From the NCBI RefSeq assembly GCF_001746295.1, contig NZ_MJAH01000013.1, positions 248,512 to 312,511 on the forward strand: a stretch of 64,000 bases of DNA, read 5' to 3'. Below are positions 24,531-33,187 of this stretch, piece after piece (within the stretch, counting starts at the first letter, position 1; the number at the start of each line of letters is the position of its first letter). This stretch comes from Streptomyces sp. LUP47B (GTDB lineage: Bacteria; Actinomycetota; Actinomycetes; Streptomycetales; Streptomycetaceae). A program made the position numbers and the translations under genes. A model generated the notes under the pieces. The model worked only from the letters and a program-made list of their open reading frames with translations, was not told the DNA's origin and searched no databases.

Positions 24531-26090
24531 TCACCAGGTGAAGCCCGGGTTCACGTGCATACAGGCCGTGTCGTCCGCGCCGTTGAGGGCTTCCGCGGTC
24601 TTCGGGGTCGTGTCGTCCTGCTTGGGCGCCTTGTACGTCGTGCCCTCGCGCCAGTCGGCGCCGACGACCAGGGTGACCCCGGAGACGTCCGTCGACTTCT
24701 TCACCGAACTCATGGGAATCCCCAGGGACTTGGCGACCGCCTGGGCGTCGCCCTCCAGCTCGGCGCTCGGGTAGCGCACCAGCGTCGTCGCCTCGCTCAG
24801 GGACCCCGTCCGGTCGGAGACCGCCTTGTCGTAGCCCTTGTCCACCAGCAGTCCGGCCACCGTGCTCGCGCGGCCGCTCGCCGCGGCCAGGGAGCCGGTG
24901 CGGGTGCCGTTCTGGACCAGGACCCCGATCTCGTCCTTCGCGGCGGCCTGGTCGTCGGAGGCCGCCTCGGCCTTCCCGGCGGTCGCCTTCTTCGCGTCCT
25001 TGCCGTCCAGCGCGATGTCCTCGCGCACCAGCCGGAAGAGCTGCTCGGCGTCCTCGGTGGGCTCCACCCGGGCGCCCACGTACCGGTTGGGCATCGTGGT
25101 CATGGTGATGCGCTCCGGCTCGACCTTCCGCAGCTCGTTGCTGAGGTCGTAGAGCTTCTTCACGGTGCCGAGCCCCGAGTCGACCGTGACCGCCCTCGTG
25201 GCCTGCTCGGCGAGCTTGCGCAGCTTGTTCGGGCTGCTCAGGGTGGCGTTGGCGCGCAGCTCGCGGACCATCGAGTTCATGTACATGTGCTGGGCCTTGG
25301 CACGGGCCAGGTCGCTGCCGTCCTCGAAGCCGTAGCGGGTGCGCAGCCACTGCAGGGCCTGCTCGCCCTTGACCGGGTGCGTGCCCTTCGTCAGCTTCAG
25401 GCCGGAACCGTGCCCCTGGCTGTCCCGCGACTCGATGTTGGCGTCCACGCAGACCGGGACACCGCCGATGGCGTCGGCCATGGACACCACGCCCGAGAAG
25501 TCGACCATCATGAAGTGGTCGATGTGGATACCGGTGAGCTCCTGCCAGGTGGCCACCGTGCAACCCGGGCCGCCGTGGCCGAGGCTCTGGTTGGTCATCG
25601 CCCGGCCGTCGCTCGCCGCGTACACCTTGCCGTCGTCCGGATCCGTGCACTTGGGGATCTTCACGAGGGTGTCGCGCGGCATGCTGACGACCGAGAGGTT
25701 GCTGCGGTCGGCGGACAGGTGCAGCAGCATCTGCACGTCCGCGAGCGGAGTGGAGCCGAACGTCTCCTTGGCGCCGCCCAGCTTCTGGTTCTCCTCGTTG
25801 TCCCGTGCGTCGGAACCGATGACCAGGATGTTCAGCGGGGTCTGGCCCGCCGCGTTCGGCGTCGGCTCGGCGACCTTGTTGTCGCCCAGGTTCAGTTCGT
25901 CCTGCTCGATGTTGGAGTTCAGGTGCCGGTAGTAGAGGTAGCCGGTCCCGGCCACCGCGAGTATCAGTACCGCGAGCGTGGTCGCGGACCATCTGAGCAT
26001 CCGGTGCTTGCGCGGCGCCCTACGGCTGCCGTGCCCGGACTCCGCCTCGGTCCCCGGCGCGACGTCCTGCACGCTGTATTGCGTTGTCAA
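24531..26090 (-). CDS. LCP-family protein, type A (LCP 3 of 7)
   Basis: This 519-residue protein starts at TTG 26090 with GGAGGAC upstream; the longer open frame lacks an RBS. The membrane helix is at about 32-54 (MLRWSATTLAVLIL). The LCP domain runs from about 75 to 290, with PLNILVIGSDARDN, SMPRDTLVKIPKC and QWLRTRYGF. LytR_C is at about 395-490. Four Cys are present: IPKC, GPGC, VPVC and a C-terminal one 10 residues from the end (ACMHVNPGFTW). It is very similar to LCP 5 at 28128. With LCP 4 it forms one copy of a duplicated two-gene unit. Confidence 0.93.
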   Translation of the reverse strand: MTTQYSVQDVAPGTEAESGHGSRRAPRKHRMLRWSATTLAVLILAVAGTGYLYYRHLNSNIEQDELNLGDNKVAEPTPNAAGQTPLNILVIGSDARDNEENQKLGGAKETFGSTPLADVQMLLHLSADRSNLSVVSMPRDTLVKIPKCTDPDDGKVYAASDGRAMTNQSLGHGGPGCTVATWQELTGIHIDHFMMVDFSGVVSMADAIGGVPVCVDANIESRDSQGHGSGLKLTKGTHPVKGEQALQWLRTRYGFEDGSDLARAKAQHMYMNSMVRELRANATLSSPNKLRKLAEQATRAVTVDSGLGTVKKLYDLSNELRKVEPERITMTTMPNRYVGARVEPTEDAEQLFRLVREDIALDGKDAKKATAGKAEAASDDQAAAKDEIGVLVQNGTRTGSLAAASGRASTVAGLLVDKGYDKAVSDRTGSLSEATTLVRYPSAELEGDAQAVAKSLGIPMSSVKKSTDVSGVTLVVGADWREGTTYKAPKQDDTTPKTAEALNGADDTACMHVNPGFTW

Positions 26091-26154
26091 CGTTCCCGTC
26101 CTCCCCACCCACCCCACCGGACCCGCACGCCATGCGTCGGGCCCGCCGCACGTC

Positions 26155-26167
26155 TTAGACATACGAC
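26155..26167 (-). promoter_or_regulatory. Conserved element upstream of type A LCP gene (copy 1)
   Basis: TTAGACATACGAC on the + strand, 65 bp upstream of the LCP 3 start, matches TTAGACGCACGAC at 29785-29797, which lies 56 bp upstream of its paralogue LCP 5. It is embedded in a GGGCCCG/CGGGCCC stem (26138-26174). It is probably a shared promoter or operator kept after duplication. Confidence 0.45.
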
Positions 26168-26225
26168 GGGCCCGTGAGGTTGCCCTACGAACCTGTGTGA
26201 GACCTGGGTCCTGCCCCGGCGGACC

Positions 26226-27968
26226 TCAGCTCGCGCACTGGGCCTTGTCCGCCGTGGACTTGTCCACGCCCGGTGCGGCCGCCGCGGAGGAGCTGAGCTT
26301 CACGCCCGCGCCCTTGAAGTCCTTGCCCAGGGTGAGGGTCATGGCCGGCAGGCCCTGCGCGTTGGTGACGCTCTTGCCCGGCTTCAGTGCCGAGCCGGAG
26401 AGCCCCATGATGTCCGCGAGCCTGCGCGCCTGGTCGGCCTGGTCGGGGGCGTACTCCAGGGTCGTCCTCGCCAGCGTCGCCTCGGCGTTGCCCGCGTTCT
26501 CGGACTTGGTCACGCCCTCCTCGGTCTGGAGGTAGGCGAGCTGCTGCTGCGCGCTGCCCCCGGCCGCGCCGCCGTTGAGGATGCGCACGCGGACGTCGGA
26601 CGCGGCGGACTTGGTGCCCTTGAGCCGGGCCGCGACCTCCGCCTTCTCCTTCTTCTCCTGCTTCTTGACCTCGGTGAAGGAGACGTCGTTCTTGATCGCG
26701 TCGAAGATCGCGGGGGCCCTTGAGTCGTCGACGATCACCGTCGCCTTGACCACCGTCTCGGCGGGGTTGTCCTTGACCGGGATCGTCATGAAGCTGATGT
26801 TCTTCGTCGGCACCTTCTTCAGCTCCAGGGCGATGTCCTTGAGCGTGCCGACCTTGCCGATCGCCTTGTCCACGGTCAGCGCGTTGGTCGCGGCCTCCGC
26901 CAGCTTCAGCAGCTTGGTGGGGCTGGTGAGGGTGTCGCCGGAGGTCATCTTGCGCATCAGCGAGCCCAGGAACTGCTGCTGCGCCTTGATCCGGTCCAGG
27001 TCGCCCTTGTTGCCGAAGGCGTGCCGGGTGCGCACGAAGGCGAGAGCCCGCTCGCCCTGCACCTTCGACTTGCCGGCGGGCAGGACGAGCTTCGACTGCT
27101 TGTCGTCGACAGCCTTCTCCACACAGACCTCGACCCCGTCCACCGCCGTGGTCAGGGTCTTCACCGCGTTGAAGTCGGCCATCACGAAGTGGTCGGGCTT
27201 GATGCCGGTGGCCGCCTCCACCGTGCGCATCGTGCAGCCCGCGTCCCGGCCGCTCTCACCGAGGCTCCGGTTGAAGCGGGCGTCCTCCAGCCCCGCGACG
27301 ACCTTCTCGGTGCCGTCCTCCTGCTTGGTTTGGCAGTCCGGTATGTCGACGATCAGGTCGCGCGGGATGCTGAGCGCGGTCGCGTTCGTCCGGTCCTTGG
27401 CGACGTGCAGCAGGATGTTGGTGTCGGCGTGGCCCACGCTGCCCGCGTCGCCGTAGCCCTCGTTGCCCTCACCGGTGCGCTTGTCGGTGCCGATGATGAG
27501 GATGTTGAAAGCCTCGTCCTTGCTGAAGTTGCTGGCTGCCGCGTCGCCGACGTCGGTCGTGCCGACGTTGCCCTCGAGGTGCTTGAGGTAGAAGTAGCCC
27601 GTCGCGGCACCGGCGACCAGGACGAACGCCATCGTGCCGCCGGTCCACAGCAGGCTCTTCTTCGCCTTCGACGTCTGTTTGACCGGCCGCCGTCCGCGCC
27701 GCCCCGGCAGCGGCTCCTCGGGCGGCGCGCCCCGGCGCCTGCGCGGCGGCGGTACGTCCCGGCCGGGGGACACCGGGGCGGTCGTACGACCGCCCGCCGC
27801 ACCCGTCCTGCTCGGCGAGGGCGCGGCCGCGGCTCTGCGCGGACCAGGAATGCCCGACTGCGGTGCGGATGGGCCCAGTCGCAGTTCGTATTCACCGGTG
27901 TTCGGATTGAGCACCCACTGGTCTGCGGGGTCGACGTCGTCCGCCCGCCCACGGCCTTGTGCGTCCAC
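26226..27968 (-). CDS. LCP-family protein, type B (LCP 4 of 7)
   Basis: This 580-residue protein is a near twin of LCP 6 and identical to it in length. GTG 27968 is chosen because the paralogue starts at the same GTG-GAC codons and both have GGAGG upstream. The cytosolic N-terminus of about 105 residues contains WVLNPNTGEYELRL. The membrane helix is at about 105-127 and the LCP domain at about 140-345, with FNILIIGTDKRTG, SIPRDLIVDIPDC and AFVRTRHAFGNKGD. A LytR_C domain follows at about 440-555. Four Cys are present: IPDC, DAGC, VEVC and AQCAS at the end. Confidence 0.93.
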   Translation of the reverse strand: MDAQGRGRADDVDPADQWVLNPNTGEYELRLGPSAPQSGIPGPRRAAAAPSPSRTGAAGGRTTAPVSPGRDVPPPRRRRGAPPEEPLPGRRGRRPVKQTSKAKKSLLWTGGTMAFVLVAGAATGYFYLKHLEGNVGTTDVGDAAASNFSKDEAFNILIIGTDKRTGEGNEGYGDAGSVGHADTNILLHVAKDRTNATALSIPRDLIVDIPDCQTKQEDGTEKVVAGLEDARFNRSLGESGRDAGCTMRTVEAATGIKPDHFVMADFNAVKTLTTAVDGVEVCVEKAVDDKQSKLVLPAGKSKVQGERALAFVRTRHAFGNKGDLDRIKAQQQFLGSLMRKMTSGDTLTSPTKLLKLAEAATNALTVDKAIGKVGTLKDIALELKKVPTKNISFMTIPVKDNPAETVVKATVIVDDSRAPAIFDAIKNDVSFTEVKKQEKKEKAEVAARLKGTKSAASDVRVRILNGGAAGGSAQQQLAYLQTEEGVTKSENAGNAEATLARTTLEYAPDQADQARRLADIMGLSGSALKPGKSVTNAQGLPAMTLTLGKDFKGAGVKLSSSAAAAPGVDKSTADKAQCAS

Positions 27969-28127
27969 GTTGTCCGAATCCTCCGTCAGGGCCACGCGGC
28001 GATCGCTGGATCGCTCACACTATCCGCCCGGTTGGGCCTTGAGCGACGTGAGTTGTTCCTGCGCCGATCCTGTAAGTATGTACGTACGCCTGGACCCCAC
28101 CGTTCGGCCCCCGGCCGTCCCGTTCCC

Positions 28128-29729
28128 CTACCACTGGTAGACGGAGTACACGTCCATGCACTGACCGGTGTCCGAGCCGTTGATGGCGTCCGAGTTGCCC
28201 GGCAGATCACCGGCCTTGGCCTCGGACTGCTTCGGATACGCCGTCCCGGTACGCCAGTCGGCGCCCACGACGAGGGTGACCCCGGACACATCGGTCGACT
28301 TCTTCACCGAACTCATGGGGATTCCCAGGGACTTGGCGATGCGCTGGGCGTCGCCCTCCAGGTCGGCGCTCGGGTAGCGCACGACCGTCCGGTCCTCGGA
28401 GAGGCCCGCCGTCGCGTCCTTGGACGCCTGCGAGAAACCTTTCCGCACGAGCTCCTCGGCGATCGTGCCGGCGCGTCCGCCCACCGGGCCGAGGGTGGAG
28501 GTCGCCGTCGCGTTCCGCACGAGGACACCGATCTCGTCGTCCGGCGCGGAGGGGGGCTTGGTGGCCGCGACGGTCTTCTTCCCCTCCGGGGCCTTGCCCT
28601 TGTCGTCGAGGGACACGTCGTCGCGGAGCATCTCCCAGAGCTTGTCGGCGTTCGCGCCGTCGGGTACGACGTGTTCCTTGTTCTTCGGGTCCTGGACGTT
28701 CGGCATCGTCACCGAGGTGATGCGGTCCGTCGGCACCGACTTGAGCTGCAGGCCCAGGTCGTAGAGCTCCTTGACCGAGCCGATCTCCTCGGACACCTGG
28801 AGGGACTTCGTGGCCGCCTCGGCGAGGTCCATCAGCCGCGGGGTGTCGGTGAAGACGTTCTGCCCCTTCAGCGTGCGGATCATCGAGTTCAGGTACATGT
28901 GCTGGGCCCTGGCCCGCATCAGGTCGCTGCCCCAGGCGTGCCGGGTGCGCAGCCACTGCAGGGCCTGCTTGCCCTTGACCTTGTGCGTGCCCGCCGTCAA
29001 CTTCAGCCCGGAGCCGCCGGCGACCTGGGCCGTCGGGCGGTCCCACACGTTCTGCTTCACACAGACGGAGACACCGCCGATGGCGTCCGCCATCCTCACC
29101 ACACCCGAGAAGTCGATCGTCATCCAGTGGTCGATGTAGACCCCGGTGAGGTTCTGCCAGGTGGCGAGCGTGCAGCCGGCGCCGCCGCGCGCCAGGGAGG
29201 TGTTGATGATGTCGTTGATCGGCGGGTACGTCTTCCCGGTGTCCGGGTCCGTGCACTTGGGGATGTCGACCCGGGTGTCGCGCGGGATGCTCACCATCGC
29301 TGCGCTCTTGCGGTCCGCGGACAGGTGGATGAGCATCTGCACGTCGCCCAGCGGCGGGTTGCCGCGGTTGTCCCTGCTGCCGCCCAGCTTCACGTTCTCG
29401 TCGGAGTTACGGCTGTCCGAACCGATCAGCAGGATGTTCAACGGCGTCTGCCCGGCCGCGTTGGCCTCGGCCTTGTGCGCCTTGGAGTCACCGCTGCTGC
29501 GCTCGCCCTTGCGGATGTTGGCGTTCAGATGCTGGTAGTAGAGGTATCCCGCGCCGGCGGTGCCAAGTATCAGCACGGCGAGCGTGGTCGCCGACCATCT
29601 GAGCACCCGGTGCTTGCGCTGGGCCCTGGCCCGCCGCCGCCCGTGCCGTCCGGCTCCGTCCGGACCGGGCTCATCGGCGGGCCGTACGTCCGGCCGCGCC
29701 CCCTCCTCGTGCACACTGCTGTGCCCCAT
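28128..29729 (-). CDS. LCP-family protein, type A (LCP 5 of 7)
   Basis: This 533-residue protein is the paralogue of LCP 3. ATG 29729 (MGHSSVHEEG) follows GGGGAGA. The membrane helix is at about 41-63 (VLRWSATTLAVLIL). The LCP domain has PLNILLIGSDSRNS, SIPRDTRVDIPKC and QWLRTRHAWGSD, and a LytR_C domain follows. Four Cys lie at the same places as in LCP 3, including a C-terminal one (QCMDVYSVYQW). Both type A proteins end in an aromatic tail finishing with Trp. It forms the second copy of the A-B pair with LCP 6. Confidence 0.93.
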   Translation of the reverse strand: MGHSSVHEEGARPDVRPADEPGPDGAGRHGRRRARAQRKHRVLRWSATTLAVLILGTAGAGYLYYQHLNANIRKGERSSGDSKAHKAEANAAGQTPLNILLIGSDSRNSDENVKLGGSRDNRGNPPLGDVQMLIHLSADRKSAAMVSIPRDTRVDIPKCTDPDTGKTYPPINDIINTSLARGGAGCTLATWQNLTGVYIDHWMTIDFSGVVRMADAIGGVSVCVKQNVWDRPTAQVAGGSGLKLTAGTHKVKGKQALQWLRTRHAWGSDLMRARAQHMYLNSMIRTLKGQNVFTDTPRLMDLAEAATKSLQVSEEIGSVKELYDLGLQLKSVPTDRITSVTMPNVQDPKNKEHVVPDGANADKLWEMLRDDVSLDDKGKAPEGKKTVAATKPPSAPDDEIGVLVRNATATSTLGPVGGRAGTIAEELVRKGFSQASKDATAGLSEDRTVVRYPSADLEGDAQRIAKSLGIPMSSVKKSTDVSGVTLVVGADWRTGTAYPKQSEAKAGDLPGNSDAINGSDTGQCMDVYSVYQW

Positions 29730-29784
29730 CCCCTGTCTCCCCACCCTCACGCAGAACGAACGAAAAGACCTGCCGTACGACTGG

Positions 29785-29797
29785 TTAGACGCACGAC
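29785..29797 (-). promoter_or_regulatory. Conserved element upstream of type A LCP gene (copy 2)
   Basis: TTAGACGCACGAC matches the element before LCP 3 (26155-26167) in sequence and in distance from the start codon. The remaining ~190 bp up to LCP 6 hold no gene. A 12-bp inverted repeat AGCCGGCGAACA is seen at 29819-29830 and 29976-29987. Confidence 0.45.
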
Positions 29798-29988
29798 AAG
29801 CCTCTTAGGTCACCGCAGAGCCGGCGAACAACTCCTCGCTGGGCCGCCGGGCCGGCACGCACCCTCGCGGCGTTGCCGAAACGCCCACGTGGCGCCTGCA
29901 CGAGGACGCTCCGTCGCCTTGCGATCCCACGCACCGACCGCCGCGGCGCCCGGCCCTTCGGGCGGACGACGGGGGTGTTCGCCGGCTG

Positions 29989-31731
29989 TCACTTGGCGCA
30001 CTCGACCTTGTCGGCCGTGGACTGCTGCACCCCCTCGGGTGCCTTCGTCGCCGTGGTGAAGGACACCCCGGCGCCCTTGAAGTCCTTGCCGAGGGTGAGG
30101 GTCATGGTGGGCAGGCCCTGGGAGTTGGTGACGCTCTTGCCGGGCTTCAGCTGGGCCCCGGACAGGCCCAGGATGGCCGCGAGCCTGCGCGCCTGGTCGG
30201 CCTGGTCGGGGGCGTACTCCAGGGTCGTCTTCGCCAGTGCCGCGTCCGCGTTGCCCGCGTTCTCCGACTTCAGTACGCCCTCTTCGTTCTGCAGGTACTC
30301 CAGCTCGGCCTGCGCGCTGCCCGCCGCGGCACCGCCGTTGAGGATGCGCACCCGCACCTCGGACGCGGCCGACTTGGTGCCCTTGAGCCGGGCCGCCTCC
30401 TCGGCCGCCTCGGCGCTCTTGGACGCCCCGGCCTTCTTCTTGACCTCGGTGAAGGACACGTCGTTCTTGATCATGTCGAAGACGGTGGGGGCGGTCGCGT
30501 CGTTGAGAACGACCGTCGCCTTCACCTTCTCCGTCGGGTTGTCGACGACCGGCACCGTGGTGAACGTCAGGTTCTTCACGTTCAGCTTGCCCAGCTCCAG
30601 ACCGAGGTCCTTCAGCTTGCCGATGCTGTCCAGGTTGGAGTCGACGGCCAGCGCCTTGGTGCCCGCCTCCGCCAGCTTGATCATCTTCGCCGGGTTGGTC
30701 AGCGTGTCGTTCGACTTCAGCTTGCGCATCAGCGCGCTCAGGAACTGCTGCTGGAGCCCGATCCGGCTCAGGTCACCGCCGAAGCCGACCGAGTGCCGGG
30801 TGCGCACGAACGCGAGAGCCTGCTCACCCGAGATGGTGTGCGTGCCCTTCGACAGCTTGAGCTTGGAGTCCTCGTCGTCGATGTCCTTGGCCAGACAGAC
30901 CTCGACCCCGCCGACCGCCGTCGTCAGCGTCTTGACCGCGTTGAAGTCGGCCACCATGAAGTTGTCGGCCTGGATCCCGGTGAGCTCGGTCACGGTCCGC
31001 ACCGTGCAGCTGGCGGTCCGTTCGTCCTGTCCCAGGCTCGTGTTGAAGCGGACGTCGTCCGTGCCCGGGATGACCTTGGTGGTGCCGTCCGACAGCGTGG
31101 TCTCGCAGTCGGGGACGTTCACGATCAGGTCGCGCGGGATGCTCAGCGCGGTCGCGTTCGTACGGTCCTTCGAGACGTGCAGCAGGATCGTGGTGTCGGC
31201 GTGCCCGACGCTGTCCTTGTCGCCGTAGCTCCCGTTGCCCGCACCGGTGCGCTTGTCGGTGCCGATCAGCAGGATGTTGATCGCCTTGTCGGTCTGGAAG
31301 CCACCGGTGCTCGCGCCGTCGTCGGAGACGGAGGTGATGTTCCCGTTGAGGTGCCGGATGTAGAGGTAGCCGCCGCCCGCCGCCGCGACCAGCACGAACG
31401 CCATCGTGCCGCCGGTCCACAGCAGGGCCTTCTTCGCCGTCGACTTCTTCTTGACCGGCCGGCGCCCACGGCGCCCCGGCAGCGGCTCCTCGGGCGGTGC
31501 GCCCCGCCTGCGCGGAGGCGGCACCGTACGGCCCGTCGCCACGGGTTTGGCCGTACGACCGGCGGGTACTCCCGCCCTGTTCGGGGAGGGTGCGGCTCTA
31601 CGGGGTCCGGGAATACCCGACTGCGGTGCGGAAGGGGTCAGTCGCAGTTCGTATTCACCGGTGTGCGGGTTGAGTACCCACTGGTCTGCGGGGTCGATGT
31701 CGCCCGCCTGCCCACGGCCTTGTGCGTCCAC
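29989..31731 (-). CDS. LCP-family protein, type B (LCP 6 of 7)
   Basis: This 580-residue protein is closely similar to LCP 4 throughout (WVLNPHTGEYELRL; GTMAFVLVA; INILLIGTDKRTGAGNGSYGD; AFVRTRHSVGFGGD). GTG 31731 follows GGAGG. It has a cytosolic Pro/Arg-rich region, a membrane helix (about 108-130), an LCP domain and a LytR_C domain. Four Cys are present: VPDC, TASC, VEVC and VECAK at the end. Catalytic Arg and Asp positions of the family are all retained, so both copies should be active. Confidence 0.93.
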   Translation of the reverse strand: MDAQGRGQAGDIDPADQWVLNPHTGEYELRLTPSAPQSGIPGPRRAAPSPNRAGVPAGRTAKPVATGRTVPPPRRRGAPPEEPLPGRRGRRPVKKKSTAKKALLWTGGTMAFVLVAAAGGGYLYIRHLNGNITSVSDDGASTGGFQTDKAINILLIGTDKRTGAGNGSYGDKDSVGHADTTILLHVSKDRTNATALSIPRDLIVNVPDCETTLSDGTTKVIPGTDDVRFNTSLGQDERTASCTVRTVTELTGIQADNFMVADFNAVKTLTTAVGGVEVCLAKDIDDEDSKLKLSKGTHTISGEQALAFVRTRHSVGFGGDLSRIGLQQQFLSALMRKLKSNDTLTNPAKMIKLAEAGTKALAVDSNLDSIGKLKDLGLELGKLNVKNLTFTTVPVVDNPTEKVKATVVLNDATAPTVFDMIKNDVSFTEVKKKAGASKSAEAAEEAARLKGTKSAASEVRVRILNGGAAAGSAQAELEYLQNEEGVLKSENAGNADAALAKTTLEYAPDQADQARRLAAILGLSGAQLKPGKSVTNSQGLPTMTLTLGKDFKGAGVSFTTATKAPEGVQQSTADKVECAK

Positions 31732-31884
31732 GGTTGCTGAATCCTCCGTCGGCCGGATGCACCGGAGCGCTCACACTAGCTGTCCGATTCGCCGACAGGT
31801 TACGACGGTGACAAATTCCACGCCCCTACAACCGGGCATTCCGCCCATTTGCTCGGACACCGGTTCGCCGCCTTGGGAAACGCT

Positions 31885-33069
31885 TTACCCGCAGGTGTCC
31901 TCGGCGGCCGTGTTGCCGCGGAAGGTGGGCGCCGTGCCCCCGTTCTCAGATTCTCCATTGGGTTCTTCATCATGAGAATGTTCTGAAAACTTCTGGGATT
32001 TCTCCGTCACCTTCACCGGCGCATCCTTGCGCAACCGTTCGAAAAGCCGCCGGGCCTCGGGTTCCGCGAGTTGATCACGATTGGCGTCGTGGACGTACGG
32101 CTCTCGCGGCACGGTAAGGAATTGCACACGCTCCGTGGGGATGTGCCGCAGGCCGCGCACGAGTTCGTACAGTCCGCGCAGACTCGCCAGATCGGGATCG
32201 GTGGTGAGCGAGGAAGTCGCGGCGTCCAGCACGGGATAGAGCTTCACCGGATTCAGCAGTACGTCATTGCTCTGCACCTTGTGGACGAGCGCCCCGAGAA
32301 AACGCTGCTGGCGGTCCATCCGCTCGGTGTCGCTGCCGTCGCCGAGGGACTTGCGGGCCCGCACATAGCCGAGCGCCTCCTCGCCGTTCAGCGTCACCCG
32401 CCCCGCCGGAAGCCGCAGCTTGGCCGCCTTGTCGTCGATCGGTTCGTCGAGACAGACCGTCACTCCGTCGACGGCGTCCACCATGTCCTTGAACCCGTGG
32501 AAGTCGACGACCATGTGATGGTCCACGCGAATGTTCGTGAGTTTCTCGACGGTCCGGATCGTGCAGGCCGAACCGCCCTTCTGGAAGGCGCTGTTGAACA
32601 TCGTGAACGCGGGCTCACCACGGGTCCCGTCCGACCCCAGACAGGCCGGCACCTGCACCATCAGGTCCCGCGGCAGCGACACGGCCGTCGCGGTGCGCCG
32701 TCCGGCGGACAGATGCAACAGGATCGTGGTGTCCGACCGCTCGGTCCCCGAGTCCCGCCCGTACCGCGCGTTCTCGTCCCCCGACCGTGAATCGGACCCG
32801 ATCAGCAGGATGTTCTGCGCGTCCTTGACGAGCGAGGTGGGCCGCTCCTTCTCGTACCGGGCGAGCTCGCGGGCGGCCGCGTCGTCCGGGGTGATGTTCC
32901 CGTCGAGCTTGGCGTAGAGGGCCCAGGCGGCACCGGCGGTGGCGGCCACTGCCACGGCGACGGCGAGCCCGGCACCGCGCAGCCACCGCCGCCGCCGGCG
33001 GCGTCTGAGCCCTTCACCACCGGCCGACGCCCCGAGGCCGGGTCCGAGGGCGCGAGCTCTGTCGGTCAC
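31885..33069 (-). CDS. LCP-family protein without LytR_C (LCP 7 of 7)
   Basis: This 394-residue protein is last in the array and probably the first transcribed. GTG 33069 is preferred to GTG 33081 because GAGGGGT then lies at normal RBS distance. A run of Arg (about 21-28) precedes a membrane helix (about 31-52). The LCP domain has QNILLIGSDSRSGDEN, SLPRDLMVQVPAC and GYVRARKSLGDGSD. The C-terminal tail (about 350-394) is hydrophilic and disordered and ends in DTCG. It has four Cys in the pattern of types A and B. AT-richer codons in the last 40 residues differ from the rest. Confidence 0.9.
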   Translation of the reverse strand: MTDRARALGPGLGASAGGEGLRRRRRRRWLRGAGLAVAVAVAATAGAAWALYAKLDGNITPDDAAARELARYEKERPTSLVKDAQNILLIGSDSRSGDENARYGRDSGTERSDTTILLHLSAGRRTATAVSLPRDLMVQVPACLGSDGTRGEPAFTMFNSAFQKGGSACTIRTVEKLTNIRVDHHMVVDFHGFKDMVDAVDGVTVCLDEPIDDKAAKLRLPAGRVTLNGEEALGYVRARKSLGDGSDTERMDRQQRFLGALVHKVQSNDVLLNPVKLYPVLDAATSSLTTDPDLASLRGLYELVRGLRHIPTERVQFLTVPREPYVHDANRDQLAEPEARRLFERLRKDAPVKVTEKSQKFSEHSHDEEPNGESENGGTAPTFRGNTAAEDTCG

Positions 33070-33187
33070 GAGTCGGCCCACCCCTCATGGCGTACGTATC
33101 TGTACCTACGACCATGACGTGGACCGGTTCCCGGGGGCGGCCGGTACTGCTCCACTCGGGTGACCGCACCGGCGTCCAACCGTCCGC

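Noticed and set aside
29819..29987. 12-bp inverted repeat AGCCGGCGAACA flanking a 145-bp spacer, as possible mobile-element ends
   Set aside because: There is no transposase, no target-site duplication and no second copy. A chance or structural pairing is more likely.
33081..33081. GTG 33081 as start of LCP 7
   Set aside because: The only Shine-Dalgarno-like sequence would overlap this codon. GTG 33069 has GAGGGGT at normal distance.
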